Of a stretch of DNA of 64,000 bases, positions 17,628-28,830 are shown piece by piece. This stretch comes from an uncultured Alphaproteobacteria bacterium. GTDB taxonomy: Bacteria > Pseudomonadota > Alphaproteobacteria > HIMB59 > GCA-002718135. Position 1 is the first letter of the stretch. Every line of letters starts with the position of its first letter. The stretch lies in contig CACILT010000002.1 of the NCBI GenBank assembly GCA_902587565.1, positions 1 through 64,000 of the forward strand, in the 5' to 3' direction. The notes beneath the pieces are model-generated. The model worked only from the letters and a program-made list of their open reading frames with translations, had not been told where the DNA came from and made no database searches. Made by a program: the position numbers and the translations under genes.

Positions 17628-18134
17628 TTACTTAGTTTTATAATTTATTTCATTAATTTTTTTTGATCTCTTAGATGCAACAGATTTAGGAGACTCTGAC
17701 ATTTTGAAAGCATTTAAAGTAGCTTTTAACATATTGTGTGGATTTGATGTACCTGTAGATTTAGCAACTACATCTTTGATTCCTAAAGATTCAAATAATG
17801 CTCTCATAGGCCCTCCCGCAATAATACCAGTTCCTGGAGATGCAGATCTCAGTATAACTTTACCAGCACCAAATCTACCAACTATATCGTGGTGTATTGT
17901 TCTGTTATCCTTTAAATGAACCCTGATCATTTTACTTTTAGCATTTTCTGTTGCTTTTTTAACTGCTTCAGGAACTTCCTTAGCTTTACCAGTACCAATT
18001 CCAACTCTTCCTTTGTTGTCACCAACTATCATTATGGCAGCAAATCCAAATCTTCTACCTCCTTTAACAACTTTAGCAACTCTATTAATGGTTACTAGGT
18101 GTTCACTTAAATCATTTTTATCATTATCAAACAT
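17628..18134 (-). CDS. rpsE: 30S ribosomal protein S5
   Basis: 168 residues. [20 protein letters not shown] is the double-stranded RNA-binding segment, and [20 protein letters not shown] continues it; the C-terminal part includes [14 protein letters not shown]5 supports decoding accuracy and mRNA unwinding. Between rplR (7 bp) and rplO (1 bp). Confidence 0.96.
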   Translation of the reverse strand: MFDNDKNDLSEHLVTINRVAKVVKGGRRFGFAAIMIVGDNKGRVGIGTGKAKEVPEAVKKATENAKSKMIRVHLKDNRTIHHDIVGRFGAGKVILRSASPGTGIIAGGPMRALFESLGIKDVVAKSTGTSNPHNMLKATLNAFKMSESPKSVASKRSKKINEINYKTK

Positions 18135-18141
18135 TATTACC

Positions 18142-18474
18142 TCAAAATTTTAAGCCTTCTACTCTAGCTGCCTCAGCTAATATTTTTATTAAACCATGAT
18201 ATTTATATTTTCCTCTATCAAATGCTACATCTTGAATACCCTTTGCAATAATTTTTTTAGCTATAGTTTTACCCACTAATTCAGCAATCTCTTTTTTGTT
18301 CAATTGCTTTTCTTTTATTTCTTTTTCTAATGAGGAAGAACTAGCTAAAGTAATACCTTTGCTATCATCAATTAATTGAGCATAGATGTGGTTATTCGAT
18401 TTAAAGACTGTAAGCCTACTTCTATCGGATATTTTTTTTATTTTATATCTTATTCTGTCTTGTCTTTTTATCAT
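18142..18474 (-). CDS. rplR: 50S ribosomal protein L18
   Basis: 110 residues from [29 protein letters not shown] and the C-terminal [21 protein letters not shown] are L18 signatures; it binds 5S rRNA. A start 13 codons upstream would overlap rplF by 38 bp; the chosen ATG lies 1 bp after the rplF stop. Confidence 0.95.
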   Translation of the reverse strand: MIKRQDRIRYKIKKISDRSRLTVFKSNNHIYAQLIDDSKGITLASSSSLEKEIKEKQLNKKEIAELVGKTIAKKIIAKGIQDVAFDRGKYKYHGLIKILAEAARVEGLKF

Positions 18475-18475
18475 T

Positions 18476-19009
18476 TTATTTTTTCTTACCTTCTTTTCTA
18501 AAAATGAATTCATCAGAATATTTAATGCCCTTTCCTTTAAAAGGTTCTGGTTTTCTATAGGATCTTATCTTTGAAGCAGTAGCTCCCAACAATTCTTTGT
18601 TAAAACTTGATAATTTAATTAAATTTTGTTTAGGACACTCAGCTTTAACTTCCTTAGGAATAATAAAATCAATATCATGACTAAAACCAAGTTGTAACTT
18701 CAACTTGCTTCCAGAAATACTAGCTCTATAGCCAGTTCCATTTAATTCAAGTGTTTTACTAAAGCCAGTAGAAACTCCTTGAACAGTATTTGCAATTAAT
18801 GCTCTAGTGGTTCCCCAATTTGGATTTTTCTGATCTTGTGAATTTTTTGGGGTTACTTTTATCTCATCATTATTTATTTCAATTTTGAAGTTTGGATTTA
18901 CATTTATATTCATCTCACCTACTTTTCCTTTTGCATAAAAAATTCCTTTCTCAAAGTTGCAAGTTACACCATCTTCAATTTTAATTATATTTTTAGCAAT
19001 TCTAGACAT
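18476..19009 (-). CDS. rplF: 50S ribosomal protein L6
   Basis: 177 residues with the two repeated L6 domains; GTTRALIANTVQGVSTGFSK and the C-terminal PEPFKGKGIKYSDE are diagnostic. L6 stabilises the sarcin-ricin loop region where elongation factors bind. Starts 2 bp after rpsH. Confidence 0.96.
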   Translation of the reverse strand: MSRIAKNIIKIEDGVTCNFEKGIFYAKGKVGEMNINVNPNFKIEINNDEIKVTPKNSQDQKNPNWGTTRALIANTVQGVSTGFSKTLELNGTGYRASISGSKLKLQLGFSHDIDFIIPKEVKAECPKQNLIKLSSFNKELLGATASKIRSYRKPEPFKGKGIKYSDEFIFRKEGKKK

Positions 19010-19011
19010 AA

Positions 19012-19410
19012 TTAAAATACCTCACACAAAATTTCTCCACCAACATTATTTTTTATTGCCTTGTTGTCTGACATAACACCCATTGGAGTAGAAATAATCG
19101 ATATACCTAAACCTCCATATGGTTTTTTTAAGTCATTGATTTTGGAGTAAATTCTAATACCAGGTTTTGAAATTCTTTTTATTTTTTTAATTACTGGTAA
19201 ACCATTATAATATTTAAGATCAATTTTAATTGAGCTTACACCTTTTCTAAGTTCAATATCATTATAATCTCTTATGTAACCTTCTTCTTTAAGTACAGCC
19301 AAAACATTGAGATTTAGTTTAGATTTAAGACAGGATGTAGAAACCTTTTTAGCTTGATGAGCATTTTTTATTCTAGCTAACATATCAGATAAAGAATCAT
19401 TAAAAGCCAT
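19012..19410 (-). CDS. rpsH: 30S ribosomal protein S8
   Basis: 132 residues. N-terminal SDMLARIKNAH and C-terminal GLGISIISTPMGVMSDNKA with GGEILCEVF at the end are S8 hallmarks. S8 binds the central domain of 16S rRNA and, in E. coli, represses spc operon translation at the rplE start; that control is not visible here. Confidence 0.96.
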   Translation of the reverse strand: MAFNDSLSDMLARIKNAHQAKKVSTSCLKSKLNLNVLAVLKEEGYIRDYNDIELRKGVSSIKIDLKYYNGLPVIKKIKRISKPGIRIYSKINDLKKPYGGLGISIISTPMGVMSDNKAIKNNVGGEILCEVF

Positions 19411-19419
19411 TTTTTTCTC

Positions 19420-19725
19420 CTACCAACTAGATTTTATCACACCTGGCAAATCACCGGACATTGATAATTCTCTAAGTTTAATTCTAGATAAACCAAATTT
19501 TCTATAATTACCTCTTGGCCTACCCGTTATTTCACATCTATTACGATGTCTTATACGAGAACCATTTCTGGGAAGATCATTTAATTTATTCTGAAACTTA
19601 ATTCTTTCTTCTAAAGAAATATTTTTATCTTTAATTTTTAATTTAAGATTTTCACGTTTGATTTTGAATTTTTTAATCATTTTTTGTCTTAACATATTTT
19701 TTTGAACTGAACTTTGCTTTGCCAT
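19420..19725 (-). CDS. rpsN: 30S ribosomal protein S14 (zinc-free long form)
   Basis: 101 residues, the long C-minus type: [20 protein letters not shown] holds a single cysteine where zinc-binding S14 has CxxC pairs. C-terminal [13 protein letters not shown] is canonical. S14 joins the 30S head late in assembly. Between rplE (11 bp) and rpsH (9 bp). Confidence 0.95.
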   Translation of the reverse strand: MAKQSSVQKNMLRQKMIKKFKIKRENLKLKIKDKNISLEERIKFQNKLNDLPRNGSRIRHRNRCEITGRPRGNYRKFGLSRIKLRELSMSGDLPGVIKSSW

Positions 19726-19736
19726 ACCTTCTTCTC

Positions 19737-20288
19737 CTAATTGATGTTATTTTCCTTAAAAGGCATATTAAAACTTTTTAATAATTCTAAAGAATCTTCG
19801 TCATTACTAGAATTCGTACATATGGTAATATCTAAACCTCTCACTCTATCAATCTTATCAAAGTTAATTTCTGGAAAAATTAAGTGCTCTTTTATCCCAA
19901 AGGAATAGTTACCATTGCCATCAAAACTTTTTGGATTTAACCCTCTGAAGTCCCTTATTCTAGGAATTGCAATATTTACAAGTCTATCAAGAAATTCGTA
20001 CATTATTTTATTTCTAAGTGTAACCTTAGCGCCAAGAGGCATACCTGCTCTAATTTTAAAACCGGAAATGGCTTTTTTAGCATTAGTTTTCACTGCCTTT
20101 TGACCAGAGATTAAAGAAAGATCTTCTATAGCTCTGTCGATTAGTTTTGAGTCGTCTTTAGCCTCACCAATACCCATATTTAAAATAATTTTTTGTATTT
20201 TAGGAACTTTAAAAATATTACTCATCTTAAGTTTTGACTGTAAATCTTTTTGTATTTGATTTTTATACAATTCAAGAAGTCTACTCAT
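19737..20288 (-). CDS. rplE: 50S ribosomal protein L5
   Basis: 183 residues. [34 protein letters not shown] and [16 protein letters not shown] identify L5, which binds 5S rRNA and contacts the P-site tRNA and S13. It directly abuts rplX with no spacer. Confidence 0.96.
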   Translation of the reverse strand: MSRLLELYKNQIQKDLQSKLKMSNIFKVPKIQKIILNMGIGEAKDDSKLIDRAIEDLSLISGQKAVKTNAKKAISGFKIRAGMPLGAKVTLRNKIMYEFLDRLVNIAIPRIRDFRGLNPKSFDGNGNYSFGIKEHLIFPEINFDKIDRVRGLDITICTNSSNDEDSLELLKSFNMPFKENNIN

Positions 20289-20600
20289 TTAGATTTCCTT
20301 CCCATCAAGTTTATTTACTCTTACTTTTTTATTATTATTAATTTTATATCCAATTTTTATTGGTTTTTTTGAAATAGCATCAAATAAAGATATGTTAGAT
20401 ATGTGTATTGGCATTTCTTTATCAACTATTCCACCCGGCTGATTATTATCAGGCTTCTGATTTTTTTTAACCCTATTGATTTCTGAAACAATTGCTTTTT
20501 CATCTTTAGGTAGCATTTTTATAATCTTACCTGTTTTACCTTTATCTTTACCAGTTAAAACAATTACATCATCCCCTTTTTTTAATTTAAATTTTTTCAT
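20289..20600 (-). CDS. rplX: 50S ribosomal protein L24
   Basis: 103 residues. The KOW motif lies in KGDDVIVLTGKDKGKTGKII (8-27); GGIVDKEMPIHISNI follows. L24 is an assembly initiator for the 50S subunit. Its start overlaps the final base of rplN (20600) and it abuts rplE. Confidence 0.95.
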   Translation of the reverse strand: MKKFKLKKGDDVIVLTGKDKGKTGKIIKMLPKDEKAIVSEINRVKKNQKPDNNQPGGIVDKEMPIHISNISLFDAISKKPIKIGYKINNNKKVRVNKLDGKEI

Positions 20601-20968
20601 TATAAAACCTCAGGCGCCAAACTAATTATTTTCATAAATTTTTTACTTCTTAATTCTCTTGTAACAGGTCCGAATATTCTAGTTGCAATGGGTTCCTCCT
20701 GCTTGTCCAAAAGTACAGCTGCATTTTTATCAAATCTAATTGCAGAACCATCATTTCTCTTAAAGTCCTTAGATGTTCTAACTATAACAGCCTTATATAC
20801 ATCACCCTTTTTAACTTTAGCTCTAGGGATTGCATCCTTAATTGAAACAACAATAATATCCCCTATAGAAGCAGATCTTCTTTTGGATCCGCCTAATACT
20901 TTGATACATTGAATTCTTCTTGCACCAGAATTATCTGCAACAAATAAATTAGACTGCATTTGAATCAT
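20600..20968 (-). CDS. rplN: 50S ribosomal protein L14
   Basis: 122 residues from [18 protein letters not shown], exactly the family length. C-terminal [24 protein letters not shown] region is canonical. L14 forms an intersubunit bridge. A start 11 codons upstream would run deep into rpsQ; the chosen ATG overlaps the rpsQ stop by 4 bp. Confidence 0.96.
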   Translation of the reverse strand: MIQMQSNLFVADNSGARRIQCIKVLGGSKRRSASIGDIIVVSIKDAIPRAKVKKGDVYKAVIVRTSKDFKRNDGSAIRFDKNAAVLLDKQEEPIATRIFGPVTRELRSKKFMKIISLAPEVL

Positions 20969-21210
20969 TTGTTTTCTCCTGCATTTTCTAACACAACCCA
21001 CTTTTTTTGTTTTGAAATAGGTTTTGATTCTATAATTGAAACATTATCGCCTGTTTTAAATGAGTTATTTTCATCATGAACATGATATTTTTTAGATCTT
21101 CTTATAATTTTTTTATACAATTTATGCTTAATTCTTCTCGTTACATTAACCACGATTGTTTTATTTAGATTAGAGGAAACAACAATTCCTGATAAAATTC
21201 TTTTAGGCAT
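20965..21210 (-). CDS. rpsQ: 30S ribosomal protein S17
   Basis: 81 residues from [33 protein letters not shown] and [13 protein letters not shown] are S17 signatures; S17 is a primary binder of the 16S 5' domain. A start 16 codons upstream would overlap rpmC by 56 bp; the chosen one overlaps it by 8 bp. Confidence 0.94.
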   Translation of the reverse strand: MPKRILSGIVVSSNLNKTIVVNVTRRIKHKLYKKIIRRSKKYHVHDENNSFKTGDNVSIIESKPISKQKKWVVLENAGENK

Positions 21211-21403
21211 TATTATCTCCATTAATAATTTTTGACATTTTAGTTTTGATCCTTGCAATATTCTTTCTAGTATTCTTGATTTGAGAAGTTTTTTCTAATT
21301 GTCCACTTGATTTTTGAAAAGAAAAATTCATTAAATTTTTCTTAAGAGACAATATTTCTTCATATAGTTTATTATATTCTTTATTTTCAATTTTTTTACT
21401 CAT
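21203..21403 (-). CDS. rpmC: 50S ribosomal protein L29
   Basis: 66 residues. A two-helix protein with [20 protein letters not shown] and a C-terminal helix [16 protein letters not shown], the L29 pattern, in the invariant slot between rplP and rpsQ. L29 sits at the tunnel exit near the SRP/trigger-factor docking site. Sequence is divergent, and position in the operon adds weight. The start overlaps the rplP stop by 1 base. Confidence 0.92.
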   Translation of the reverse strand: MSKKIENKEYNKLYEEILSLKKNLMNFSFQKSSGQLEKTSQIKNTRKNIARIKTKMSKIINGDNNA

Positions 21404-21813
21404 TATATATTTCTTTCCACAAACTTACATTTTATAGGAAGTTTAGCTGCTGCAAGAGTCATTGCTTTTTTTGCATCATTGATGTTAACACCGTCGACCT
21501 CAAACATAATTCTTCCTGGTTTAACTCTACAAGCCCAAAATTCAATTGAACCTTTGCCTTTACCCATCCTAACTTCTGCAGGTTTTTTAGACACTGGCAC
21601 ATCTGGAAAAATTCTAATCCACATTCTGCCAGCTCTTTTCAAATATCTTGTGATTGCTTTTCTTGCAGCCTCTATCTGTCTAGATGTTACTCTATCCGGT
21701 TCCATTGCTTTTAGACCATAACTTCCATAGTTGAGTTTAAAATTTCCTTTGGCATTACCGTGTATTCTGCCTTTAAATTGTTTTCTAAATTTAGTTTTTT
21801 TTGGTGAAAGCAT
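21403..21813 (-). CDS. rplP: 50S ribosomal protein L16
   Basis: 136 residues from [16 protein letters not shown], the canonical L16 start and length; an ATG two codons earlier (21819), overlapping the rpsC stop, is the alternative. [19 protein letters not shown] segment (here [19 protein letters not shown]) and [17 protein letters not shown] follow. L16 helps bind aminoacyl-tRNA at the A site. Confidence 0.95.
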   Translation of the reverse strand: MLSPKKTKFRKQFKGRIHGNAKGNFKLNYGSYGLKAMEPDRVTSRQIEAARKAITRYLKRAGRMWIRIFPDVPVSKKPAEVRMGKGKGSIEFWACRVKPGRIMFEVDGVNINDAKKAMTLAAAKLPIKCKFVERNI

Positions 21814-21818
21814 ATTCA

Positions 21819-22496
21819 TTATCTTACACTACCTTGTTCTATTTGTTTATTTTCACTGGCATATGGATCTTTAGATAAGATTTCACCTTTATTGATCCAG
21901 ACTTTTATACCACAAATACCGTATGTGGTTTCAGCTTCAGCAGTTGCATAATCTATATCACCTCTTAATGTGTGTAGTGGTACACTACCTTCATGATATT
22001 TTTCTGTTCTCGCAATTTCAGCTCCACCTAATCTTCCACTACAAACAACTTTTACTCCCTTTGCGCCTAATCTCATCGCTGATTGGACCGCTTTTTTCAT
22101 TGCTCTTCTAAAGGATATTCTTTTTTCAAGTTGTGAGGCAATGTTTTCAGCTACAAGCTTTGCTTCAACTTCAGGCTTCCTAACTTCTTTGATATCTAAA
22201 AAAACTTCAAGTTTAGACATTTTAGATAAATCATTTTTTAAAGTCTCAATATCTGCCCCTTTTTTTCCTATTATTATACCAGGACGAGAGCTAAATATTG
22301 ATATTCTTAATTTTTTTGCAGCTCTTTCAATATTAATTTTCGAAATACTTGCATTTTTGAGTTTTTCATCAACATACTTTTTTATTTTTAAATCTTGATG
22401 AAGTAATTTAGTATATTCATTTTTAGAAAACCATCTAGATGACCAGGTTTTATTTATACCAATTCTTATTCCATTAGGATTTACTTTCTGACCCAT
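21819..22496 (-). CDS. rpsC: 30S ribosomal protein S3
   Basis: 225 residues. [13 protein letters not shown] at the start, a KH domain with [20 protein letters not shown] (about 68-87) and C-terminal [19 protein letters not shown]3 lies at the mRNA entry channel. The start overlaps the last base of rplV. Confidence 0.97.
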   Translation of the reverse strand: MGQKVNPNGIRIGINKTWSSRWFSKNEYTKLLHQDLKIKKYVDEKLKNASISKINIERAAKKLRISIFSSRPGIIIGKKGADIETLKNDLSKMSKLEVFLDIKEVRKPEVEAKLVAENIASQLEKRISFRRAMKKAVQSAMRLGAKGVKVVCSGRLGGAEIARTEKYHEGSVPLHTLRGDIDYATAEAETTYGICGIKVWINKGEILSKDPYASENKQIEQGSVR

Positions 22497-22855
22497 TACT
22501 TATTTTCCTTATTTCTTTCTTCTACGATTATAGTTAGTTTACTAAAAGGTTTAATGATAGATCCGGCTCTGCCTTTTGCTCTTGGCCTCCATCTTTTCAT
22601 TCTAAGGCTTTTTCCAACAAAAGCCTCTTTCACAAATAATTTATCAATATCAAGTTGTTTATTATTTTCAGCATTTGATATTGCTGAATTTAAAACTTTC
22701 AATATGGGTGTAGAAACTCTTTTTTGTGAAAATTTGAGTTGATCAATTGCATTACTAACTTTCATGTTTACGATATTTCTAATAATAAGTGAAAGTTTCT
22801 GTGGACTTGTTCGCACCATATTATCTTTAGCAATTGCAATCTGATCTTTACTCAT
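22496..22855 (-). CDS. rplV: 50S ribosomal protein L22
   Basis: 119 residues. [20 protein letters not shown] and C-terminal [19 protein letters not shown] are diagnostic. The extended hairpin of L22 lines the peptide exit tunnel. Overlaps rpsS by 4 bp upstream and rpsC by 1 base downstream. Confidence 0.96.
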   Translation of the reverse strand: MSKDQIAIAKDNMVRTSPQKLSLIIRNIVNMKVSNAIDQLKFSQKRVSTPILKVLNSAISNAENNKQLDIDKLFVKEAFVGKSLRMKRWRPRAKGRAGSIIKPFSKLTIIVEERNKENK

Positions 22856-23133
22856 TTTTTTTCTGCCTTTTTATCTGCAGCTGTATGCCCTTTAAAACTT
22901 CTTGTAGGTGAAAATTCACCAAGTTTGTGTCCTACCATTTGTTCGTTAACTGTAACTGGTACAAATTTTTGACCATTATAAACACCAAAAGTGAGACCAA
23001 CGAATTGGGGTATTATTGTTGACCTTCTAGACCATGTTTTAATAACTTCTTTTCTTCCAGTCTGAGAGGATTTCTCAGCTTTTTTCAGTAAATTTATATC
23101 TACAAAAGGCCCTTTCCAAACTGATCTAGTCAT
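22852..23133 (-). CDS. rpsS: 30S ribosomal protein S19
   Basis: 93 residues. [34 protein letters not shown] and [14 protein letters not shown] are S19 signatures. S19 forms a pair with S13 in the 30S head. The start overlaps the last base of rplB. Confidence 0.97.
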   Translation of the reverse strand: MTRSVWKGPFVDINLLKKAEKSSQTGRKEVIKTWSRRSTIIPQFVGLTFGVYNGQKFVPVTVNEQMVGHKLGEFSPTRSFKGHTAADKKAEKK

Positions 23134-23957
23134 TATTTCTTTTTCCTTCTTCTAATTATGAAAGTATCGGTTTTTTTATTATTTCTTGTTTTCTTACCTT
23201 TCGTTGACACACCCCATGGTGTAACTGGATCACGTCCACCAGAGGTTCTACCTTCACCACCGCCATGTGGATGATCAACTGGATTCATAACAACACCTCT
23301 TACTTTTGGTCTAAATCCAAGGTATCTCTTTCTTCCAGCCTTACCTAACTTTATATTTTTTTGATCTGGATTTGATACTTCACCAACAGTTGCTTTGCAA
23401 TTTCTATTAATGTGCCTTATCTCTCCAGAAATTAATTTAACTTGTACATATTGATCTTCCTTAGATACAATTTGTGCAGAAGATCCTGCAGATCTAATTA
23501 GTTTTCCTCCAGCACCTGGTTTTATTTCAATATTGTGAATATTAGTGCCTACTGGAATATTATTTATAGGTAAGCAATTTCCATTTTTAATTGAAACATT
23601 TTGACCAGATATAACTTTATCGCCAATTTTAATATTTTTTGGAGATATTATATAACTTAATTCACCATCTTCGTATTTGAGAAGTGAAATAAAAGCTGAT
23701 CTATTTGGGTCGTATTCATTTCGTATAACTTCAGCAATCTTATCTGTTTTTGTCCTCTTGAAATCAATTAGTCTATATTTTCTTTTTACACCCCCACCCA
23801 TTCTTCTAGAAGTAATTCTTCCCTGATTATTTCTTCCACCTGTTGAATGCATTGCTTCAGTAAGTGATTTGACTGGCTTTTCTTTAGATAGGTTTTTCTT
23901 TGATACAAGTACAGTGCCTCTCAAACCAGGAGTAATAGGTTTAAATTTGTTTAACAT
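23133..23957 (-). CDS. rplB: 50S ribosomal protein L2
   Basis: 274 residues. [20 protein letters not shown] (about 40-59), [19 protein letters not shown] and [19 protein letters not shown] with the conserved histidine near the peptidyl transferase centre. L2 is needed for subunit joining. The start overlaps the last base of rplW. Confidence 0.97.
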   Translation of the reverse strand: MLNKFKPITPGLRGTVLVSKKNLSKEKPVKSLTEAMHSTGGRNNQGRITSRRMGGGVKRKYRLIDFKRTKTDKIAEVIRNEYDPNRSAFISLLKYEDGELSYIISPKNIKIGDKVISGQNVSIKNGNCLPINNIPVGTNIHNIEIKPGAGGKLIRSAGSSAQIVSKEDQYVQVKLISGEIRHINRNCKATVGEVSNPDQKNIKLGKAGRKRYLGFRPKVRGVVMNPVDHPHGGGEGRTSGGRDPVTPWGVSTKGKKTRNNKKTDTFIIRRRKKK

Positions 23958-24274
23958 TATTTAATCTCCAAAGAGGAGTCTATAGTGTTACCCTCATTTA
24001 ATGTAACTATTGCCCTTTTAATATCTTTTCTGAAACCATATGTCCCTTTAAAAGTTTTGCCTTTTCCTCGAAGAATTGATGTATTTACCTTGTTTACTTT
24101 TACTTTAAATATCATCTCTATAGCTTGTTTAATTTCGTTGCTATTAGAATTTTTTGAGACAACAAAAGAGTATTGATTAAATTGTTGGAGGTTAGTAGAT
24201 TTTTCAGTAGTAATTGGTTTTTTAACGATACCATAAGCTTTATCCATAGAAATTTTTTTAATTGTTTTCATCAT
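23957..24274 (-). CDS. rplW: 50S ribosomal protein L23
   Basis: 105 residues. [12 protein letters not shown] (about 18-29), [19 protein letters not shown] and [19 protein letters not shown] identify L23, the chaperone and SRP docking protein at the tunnel exit. The start (24274) overlaps the rplD stop by 4 bp; the internal ATG nine codons on is a less likely start. Confidence 0.94.
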   Translation of the reverse strand: MMKTIKKISMDKAYGIVKKPITTEKSTNLQQFNQYSFVVSKNSNSNEIKQAIEMIFKVKVNKVNTSILRGKGKTFKGTYGFRKDIKRAIVTLNEGNTIDSSLEIK

Positions 24275-24894
24275 GACAATCTCTTGGTTATTTCAACAAC
24301 TGATTTTTGTTCAATAAAAATTTTGTCAAATAATATCAAATCTCTTACGTTAACACCTTTCTGACTAAGGATGCTTACTTTAGGTATATTTGAAGAAGCG
24401 AGTTTAAAGTTTTTATCTATACCGCTCTCGGAGTAAACAAACAGTGCTGAATTAAAATCAAAATTTTTAAGTTTTAAATATAGTTCTTTAGTTTTGTAAC
24501 TTTCAATTTCAAAATTATCAATAAATACAATGTTATTGTTAGCTAATTTTGAAGAAAGAGCTGATCTTAATGCTAGTTTTTTTTCTTTTTTGTTAAGATT
24601 AAACGAATGATCTCTATTTACTGGAGCCATAGAAGCTGCTCCTCCTCTAAAATTAGGTGGTTTATTACTTCCTTGTCTTGCATTACCTGTACCTTTTTGA
24701 GAAAATGGTTTTTTAGATCTTCCATTAACTTCAGATCTGGATTTTGTCTTATGCGATCCCTGTCTAGATTTTGCGTTCTGATATCTGATGTATTGATGTA
24801 TTATATCTGGCATAGTTTTTGTTTTAAAAATATTTTCTGCAAGTTCGATATCTCCGACATTACTATTCTTTAAATTTACAATTGGATATTTCAT
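24271..24894 (-). CDS. rplD: 50S ribosomal protein L4
   Basis: 207 residues. HQYIRYQNAKSRQGSHKTKS, KPFSQKGTGNARQGS (the tunnel-lining loop) and NLNKKEKKLALRSALSSKL are typical. In E. coli L4 also regulates the S10 operon; no such leader can be recognised here because rpsJ follows fusA directly. Overlaps rplC and rplW by 4 bp each. Confidence 0.95.
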   Translation of the reverse strand: MKYPIVNLKNSNVGDIELAENIFKTKTMPDIIHQYIRYQNAKSRQGSHKTKSRSEVNGRSKKPFSQKGTGNARQGSNKPPNFRGGAASMAPVNRDHSFNLNKKEKKLALRSALSSKLANNNIVFIDNFEIESYKTKELYLKLKNFDFNSALFVYSESGIDKNFKLASSNIPKVSILSQKGVNVRDLILFDKIFIEQKSVVEITKRLS

Positions 24895-25538
24895 GTTCTT
24901 ACTTTTACTGAATCTTTTACAAAGACTATTGAATTTTTTTTACCTGGTAGAGACCCTTTGATGATTAGCAGATTATTTTTGTCATCTACCTCCATAACTT
25001 GAAGATTCTGTTTGGTCACTTTTGTATTACCCATCCTGCCAGCCATTTTTTTACCTTTAAAAACCCTGCCTGGGTCTTGGTTTTGTCCTGTAGATCCATG
25101 AGACCTGTGGGAAATTGATACACCATGAGAAGCTCTTAGACCGCCAAAGTTATGTCTTTTCATTACTCCAGCAAAACCTTTCCCAATTGATATTCCAGTT
25201 GCATCTATAAGCTGATTTACTTTAAAATGATCAACTGATAACTTGGTTCCGATATCAAGCATGTTTTCTTGGTCAACTCGAAATTCTTTTAAAATTTTTT
25301 TTGGTTTAATTGATAAAGCAGAGAAAGTTTTTCTTTGAGGTTTATTGATTTTAGATAAATCTTTGTTTGTACTTATACTAGAGAGTTGAACAGCATTATA
25401 ACCATGCTTTTCAATAGTTTTAATATTTGAGACGATACAATCTTCGACTTTAAGAATGGTAACTTGTGTCAATTTACCATCTGAATTGAAATGTGAACTA
25501 TTTCCTAGTTTTTTAGCTATTAAGCCTGATCTATTCAT
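24891..25538 (-). CDS. rplC: 50S ribosomal protein L3
   Basis: 215 residues. Opening SGLIAKKLGNSSHFNSDGKL and core ASHGVSISHRSHGSTGQNQD with GRVFKGKKMAGRMG are L3 signatures; the loop reaches the peptidyl transferase centre. The glutamine in STGQNQDPG is the site methylated by PrmB in some bacteria. One bp after rpsJ. Confidence 0.95.
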   Translation of the reverse strand: MNRSGLIAKKLGNSSHFNSDGKLTQVTILKVEDCIVSNIKTIEKHGYNAVQLSSISTNKDLSKINKPQRKTFSALSIKPKKILKEFRVDQENMLDIGTKLSVDHFKVNQLIDATGISIGKGFAGVMKRHNFGGLRASHGVSISHRSHGSTGQNQDPGRVFKGKKMAGRMGNTKVTKQNLQVMEVDDKNNLLIIKGSLPGKKNSIVFVKDSVKVRT

Positions 25539-25539
25539 A

Positions 25540-25848
25540 TTAAATCTTTATATCCACTTCAACACCAGCAGAAAGATCAAGCTTCATTAATGCATCAACA
25601 GTTTGAGGTGTTGGATCTAAAATGTCAAGTAATCGGTTATGGGTTCTAATTTCCAATTGATCTCTACTTTTTTTATCAATATGAGGAGATTTATTTACAG
25701 TAAATCTTTCAAACCTAGTAGGAAGCGGTATTGGACCCTTAACTTTAGCTCCTGTTCTCTTAGCAGTATTTATTATATCTTGCGTGCTAGAGTCTAAGAG
25801 CGAGTTGTCAAACCCTCTTAATCTAATTCTTATATTTTGATTTTCCAT
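25540..25848 (-). CDS. rpsJ: 30S ribosomal protein S10
   Basis: 102 residues. [37 protein letters not shown] and [16 protein letters not shown] are diagnostic. S10 sits in the 30S head and, as NusE, pairs with NusB in antitermination. Directly after fusA with a 1-base overlap; there is no second tuf between them. Confidence 0.97.
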   Translation of the reverse strand: MENQNIRIRLRGFDNSLLDSSTQDIINTAKRTGAKVKGPIPLPTRFERFTVNKSPHIDKKSRDQLEIRTHNRLLDILDPTPQTVDALMKLDLSAGVEVDIKI

Positions 25849-27926
25849 TATGCTAACTTCGCCTTTACTTCATCCGCAACATTTGATGGTACTTGTTCGT
25901 AATGATCAAATTGCATTGTATAGTTAGCTCTACCTTGTGATAAAGATCTTAGGTTATTCACATATCCAAACATATTAGCAAGTGGAACCATAGCATCCAC
26001 AACATTTGCGTTACCTCTTGTAGACATTTCCTGAACTTGTCCTCTACGACTATTTAAATCACCAATAACATCACCCATATATTCTTCTGGCGTTACAACC
26101 TCAACTTTCATCATTGGTTCTAGTAAAACAGGTGATGCTTTAGATATACCTTCTCTAAAAGCGGCCCTAGCAGCTATTTCAAATGCAAGTACACTTGAAT
26201 CAACGTCATGGTATGCTCCATCATATAATGTTGCTTTGAAATCTATACACGGAAAACCTGCAATAACACCAGTTTGTTGTTGAGCTATAAGACCTTTTTC
26301 TACACCTGGTATATGCTCAGTTGGAATGTTACCACCTTTAATTTGATTTACAAATTCATATCCACTACCTGGGTCTCCTGGTTCAAACTTTATTTTTACG
26401 CGTGCAAATTGACCAGCTCCACCTGACTGTTTTTTATGAGTATAATCTACATCAAATGAATTAGATATTGTCTCTCTATAAGCAACTTGTGGTGCACCAA
26501 CATTAGCTTCAACTTTAAATTCTCTTTTCATTCTATCAACTAAAATTTCTAAATGTAACTCTCCCATTCCTTTAATTATAGTTTGTCCACTTTCATGATC
26601 AGTAGTAACCCTAAAGCTAGGATCTTCTTGTGCTAATCTTCCTAATGCTTGACCCATTTTTTCATGGTCAACCTTAGTTTTTGGTTCAACAGCAACTTCA
26701 ATAACAGGATCAGGAAAATCCATTTTTTCTAATACAATTGGTTTTGACGTATCACAAAGAGTTTCACCAGTTGTTACATCTTTTAAACCAACTAATGCAA
26801 CTATATCACCGGCGTTAGCAGTTTTAATTTCTTCTCTGTTATTTGCATGCATTAATAACATTCTTCCAATATTTTCTTTTTTTTCAGAGTTAGAATTAAG
26901 AACTGTATCTTTAGTATTAATCGTACCTGAGTATACCCTAGCAAATGTTAAACTGCCAACAAACGGGTCAGTCATTATTTTAAATGCTAATGCACTAAAA
27001 GGTTCAGAGTCATCACAGTTTCTTGAAAGTTCTTTTGTATCATCGTTTATGTCTACTCCTTTGACACTGGCAACATCTTTTGGTGATGGCATATAATCTA
27101 TAACAGCATCTAATAACGGCTGAACACCCTTGTTTTTGAATGCAGAACCTGTAAGAACTGGTACGAAAGATCCTCTTATAGTACCTCTTCTGATACATTT
27201 TTTAATTTCATCAGTCGAAGGTTCCTTTCCTTCTAAATAAGATTCCATTATTGAGTCGTCTTCTTCTATAGCCTTTTCAATTAATTTTTCTCTATACTCA
27301 GCTGATTTTTCCCTTAAATCTTCAGGTATTTCAACAATATCAAATTTAGCTCCTAAACTTTCATCCTGCCAAATAATTGCTTTATTTGTTACTAGATCAA
27401 CAACGCCTTTTAAGTTGCTTTCAATACCAATTGGTAGTTGGGTAACTAGAGGATATGATCCTAATCTTTCAGATATCATATCAACGCACATAAAAAAATT
27501 TGCACCAGTTCTATCTAATTTATTGATAAAACACATTCTAGGTACTTTATATTTATCTGCTTGTCTCCAAACTGTTTCAGATTGAGGCTCTACGCCAGCA
27601 ACGCCATCAAATACTGCAACTGCACCGTCTAAAACTTTTAGTGATCTCTCTACTTCAATTGTAAAATCAACGTGTCCAGGTGTGTCAATAATATTTATTC
27701 TATGATCATTCCAAAAGCAGGTAGTTGCTGCAGATGTAATTGTTATACCTCTTTCCTGTTCTTGTTCCATCCAATCCATTGTTGCTGCACCATCATGAAC
27801 CTCACCAATTTTATGAGATTTTCCTGTGTAATAGAGAATTCTTTCAGTTGTAGTTGTTTTACCGGCATCAATGTGAGCCATAATACCAATGTTTCTATAT
27901 TTTGATAATTCGTGTGATCTTGACAT
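25848..27926 (-). CDS. fusA: Elongation factor G
   Basis: 692 residues from [14 protein letters not shown]. GTPase motifs [21 protein letters not shown] and NKLDRTG; domain IV includes [17 protein letters not shown] and the end [12 protein letters not shown] is typical. EF-G drives translocation and, with RRF, ribosome recycling. A start three codons upstream would overlap rpsG; the chosen ATG is 2 bp after the rpsG stop. Confidence 0.97.
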   Translation of the reverse strand: MSRSHELSKYRNIGIMAHIDAGKTTTTERILYYTGKSHKIGEVHDGAATMDWMEQEQERGITITSAATTCFWNDHRINIIDTPGHVDFTIEVERSLKVLDGAVAVFDGVAGVEPQSETVWRQADKYKVPRMCFINKLDRTGANFFMCVDMISERLGSYPLVTQLPIGIESNLKGVVDLVTNKAIIWQDESLGAKFDIVEIPEDLREKSAEYREKLIEKAIEEDDSIMESYLEGKEPSTDEIKKCIRRGTIRGSFVPVLTGSAFKNKGVQPLLDAVIDYMPSPKDVASVKGVDINDDTKELSRNCDDSEPFSALAFKIMTDPFVGSLTFARVYSGTINTKDTVLNSNSEKKENIGRMLLMHANNREEIKTANAGDIVALVGLKDVTTGETLCDTSKPIVLEKMDFPDPVIEVAVEPKTKVDHEKMGQALGRLAQEDPSFRVTTDHESGQTIIKGMGELHLEILVDRMKREFKVEANVGAPQVAYRETISNSFDVDYTHKKQSGGAGQFARVKIKFEPGDPGSGYEFVNQIKGGNIPTEHIPGVEKGLIAQQQTGVIAGFPCIDFKATLYDGAYHDVDSSVLAFEIAARAAFREGISKASPVLLEPMMKVEVVTPEEYMGDVIGDLNSRRGQVQEMSTRGNANVVDAMVPLANMFGYVNNLRSLSQGRANYTMQFDHYEQVPSNVADEVKAKLA

Positions 27927-27928
27927 AA

Positions 27929-28399
27929 CTACCACCTAAAATGCGAAAAGGCTCTATTTGCTTCAGCCATCTTATGAGTCTCTTCTCTTTTCTTAACTGC
28001 ATTGCCTTTGTTATTAAATGCATCTATTATTTCATTTGCTACTCTCTCACGCATTGTTTTTTCATTTCTTTTTGAAGCTGAATCAACTATCCATTTCATT
28101 GCTAGTGTTTGAGCTCTTTTGGGCCTTACTTCCATTGGAACTTGGTATGTTGCCCCACCTACTCTTCTAGATCTAACTTCGAGAGCTGGTTTTACATTGT
28201 TTAATGCTTCATGAAAGAAATCTATTGGTTGTTTATCTGTTTTTTTTGATACTATGTCAAATGCACCATATACAATCTTCTCAGATATAGATTTTTTTCC
28301 ATCAAACATAATTCTATTCATAAACTTAGCCAAAATAAGATCTTTAAATTTATGATCAGGAAGTATTGTTCTTTTTTCGGCTGCTCTTCTTCTAGACAT
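27929..28399 (-). CDS. rpsG: 30S ribosomal protein S7
   Basis: 156 residues. [20 protein letters not shown] opening, [14 protein letters not shown] core (here [20 protein letters not shown]) and C-terminal [21 protein letters not shown]7 organises the 3' major domain of 16S rRNA. Between rpsL (2 bp) and fusA. Confidence 0.97.
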   Translation of the reverse strand: MSRRRAAEKRTILPDHKFKDLILAKFMNRIMFDGKKSISEKIVYGAFDIVSKKTDKQPIDFFHEALNNVKPALEVRSRRVGGATYQVPMEVRPKRAQTLAMKWIVDSASKRNEKTMRERVANEIIDAFNNKGNAVKKREETHKMAEANRAFSHFRW

Positions 28400-28401
28400 A
28401 A

Positions 28402-28773
28402 TTATTTAGGCCTTTTTGCACCGTATAGTGATCTTCTTTGTTTTCTTGATGATACACCTTGAGTATCAAGAGTGCCTCTCAAAATATGGTATCTTACACC
28501 CGGTAAATCTTTTACCCTTCCACCCCTTATCAGAACAACGGAATGTTCTTGTAAGTTATGCCCTTCACCAGGTATGTAAGCTGAAACTTCTTGACCATTA
28601 GTAAGTTTAACTCTTGCAACTTTCCTTAAAGCTGAATTTGGTTTTTTGGGAGTAGTTGTATAAACTCTTGTGCAGACGCCTCGTTTTTGTGGACTTTTAT
28701 CTAATGCTGGAACCTTGTTCCTGTTTTTTACGGTTGTTCTGCCTTTGCGAACAAGTTGGTTAATTGTTGGCAT
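28402..28773 (-). CDS. rpsL: 30S ribosomal protein S12
   Basis: 123 residues. [31 protein letters not shown] and [17 protein letters not shown]; the lysine in TTPKKPNS is the classic streptomycin-resistance site (here the sensitive Lys), and [11 protein letters not shown] carries the conserved Asp/Pro region. S12 checks codon-anticodon fit. It follows a 102-bp gap with a candidate promoter. Confidence 0.97.
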   Translation of the reverse strand: MPTINQLVRKGRTTVKNRNKVPALDKSPQKRGVCTRVYTTTPKKPNSALRKVARVKLTNGQEVSAYIPGEGHNLQEHSVVLIRGGRVKDLPGVRYHILRGTLDTQGVSSRKQRRSLYGAKRPK

Positions 28774-28830
28774 TTTATCCTCTAGTTAAGTGTTTGGACT
28801 ATATCCACGACCTTTAACAAATCGTAGGGG

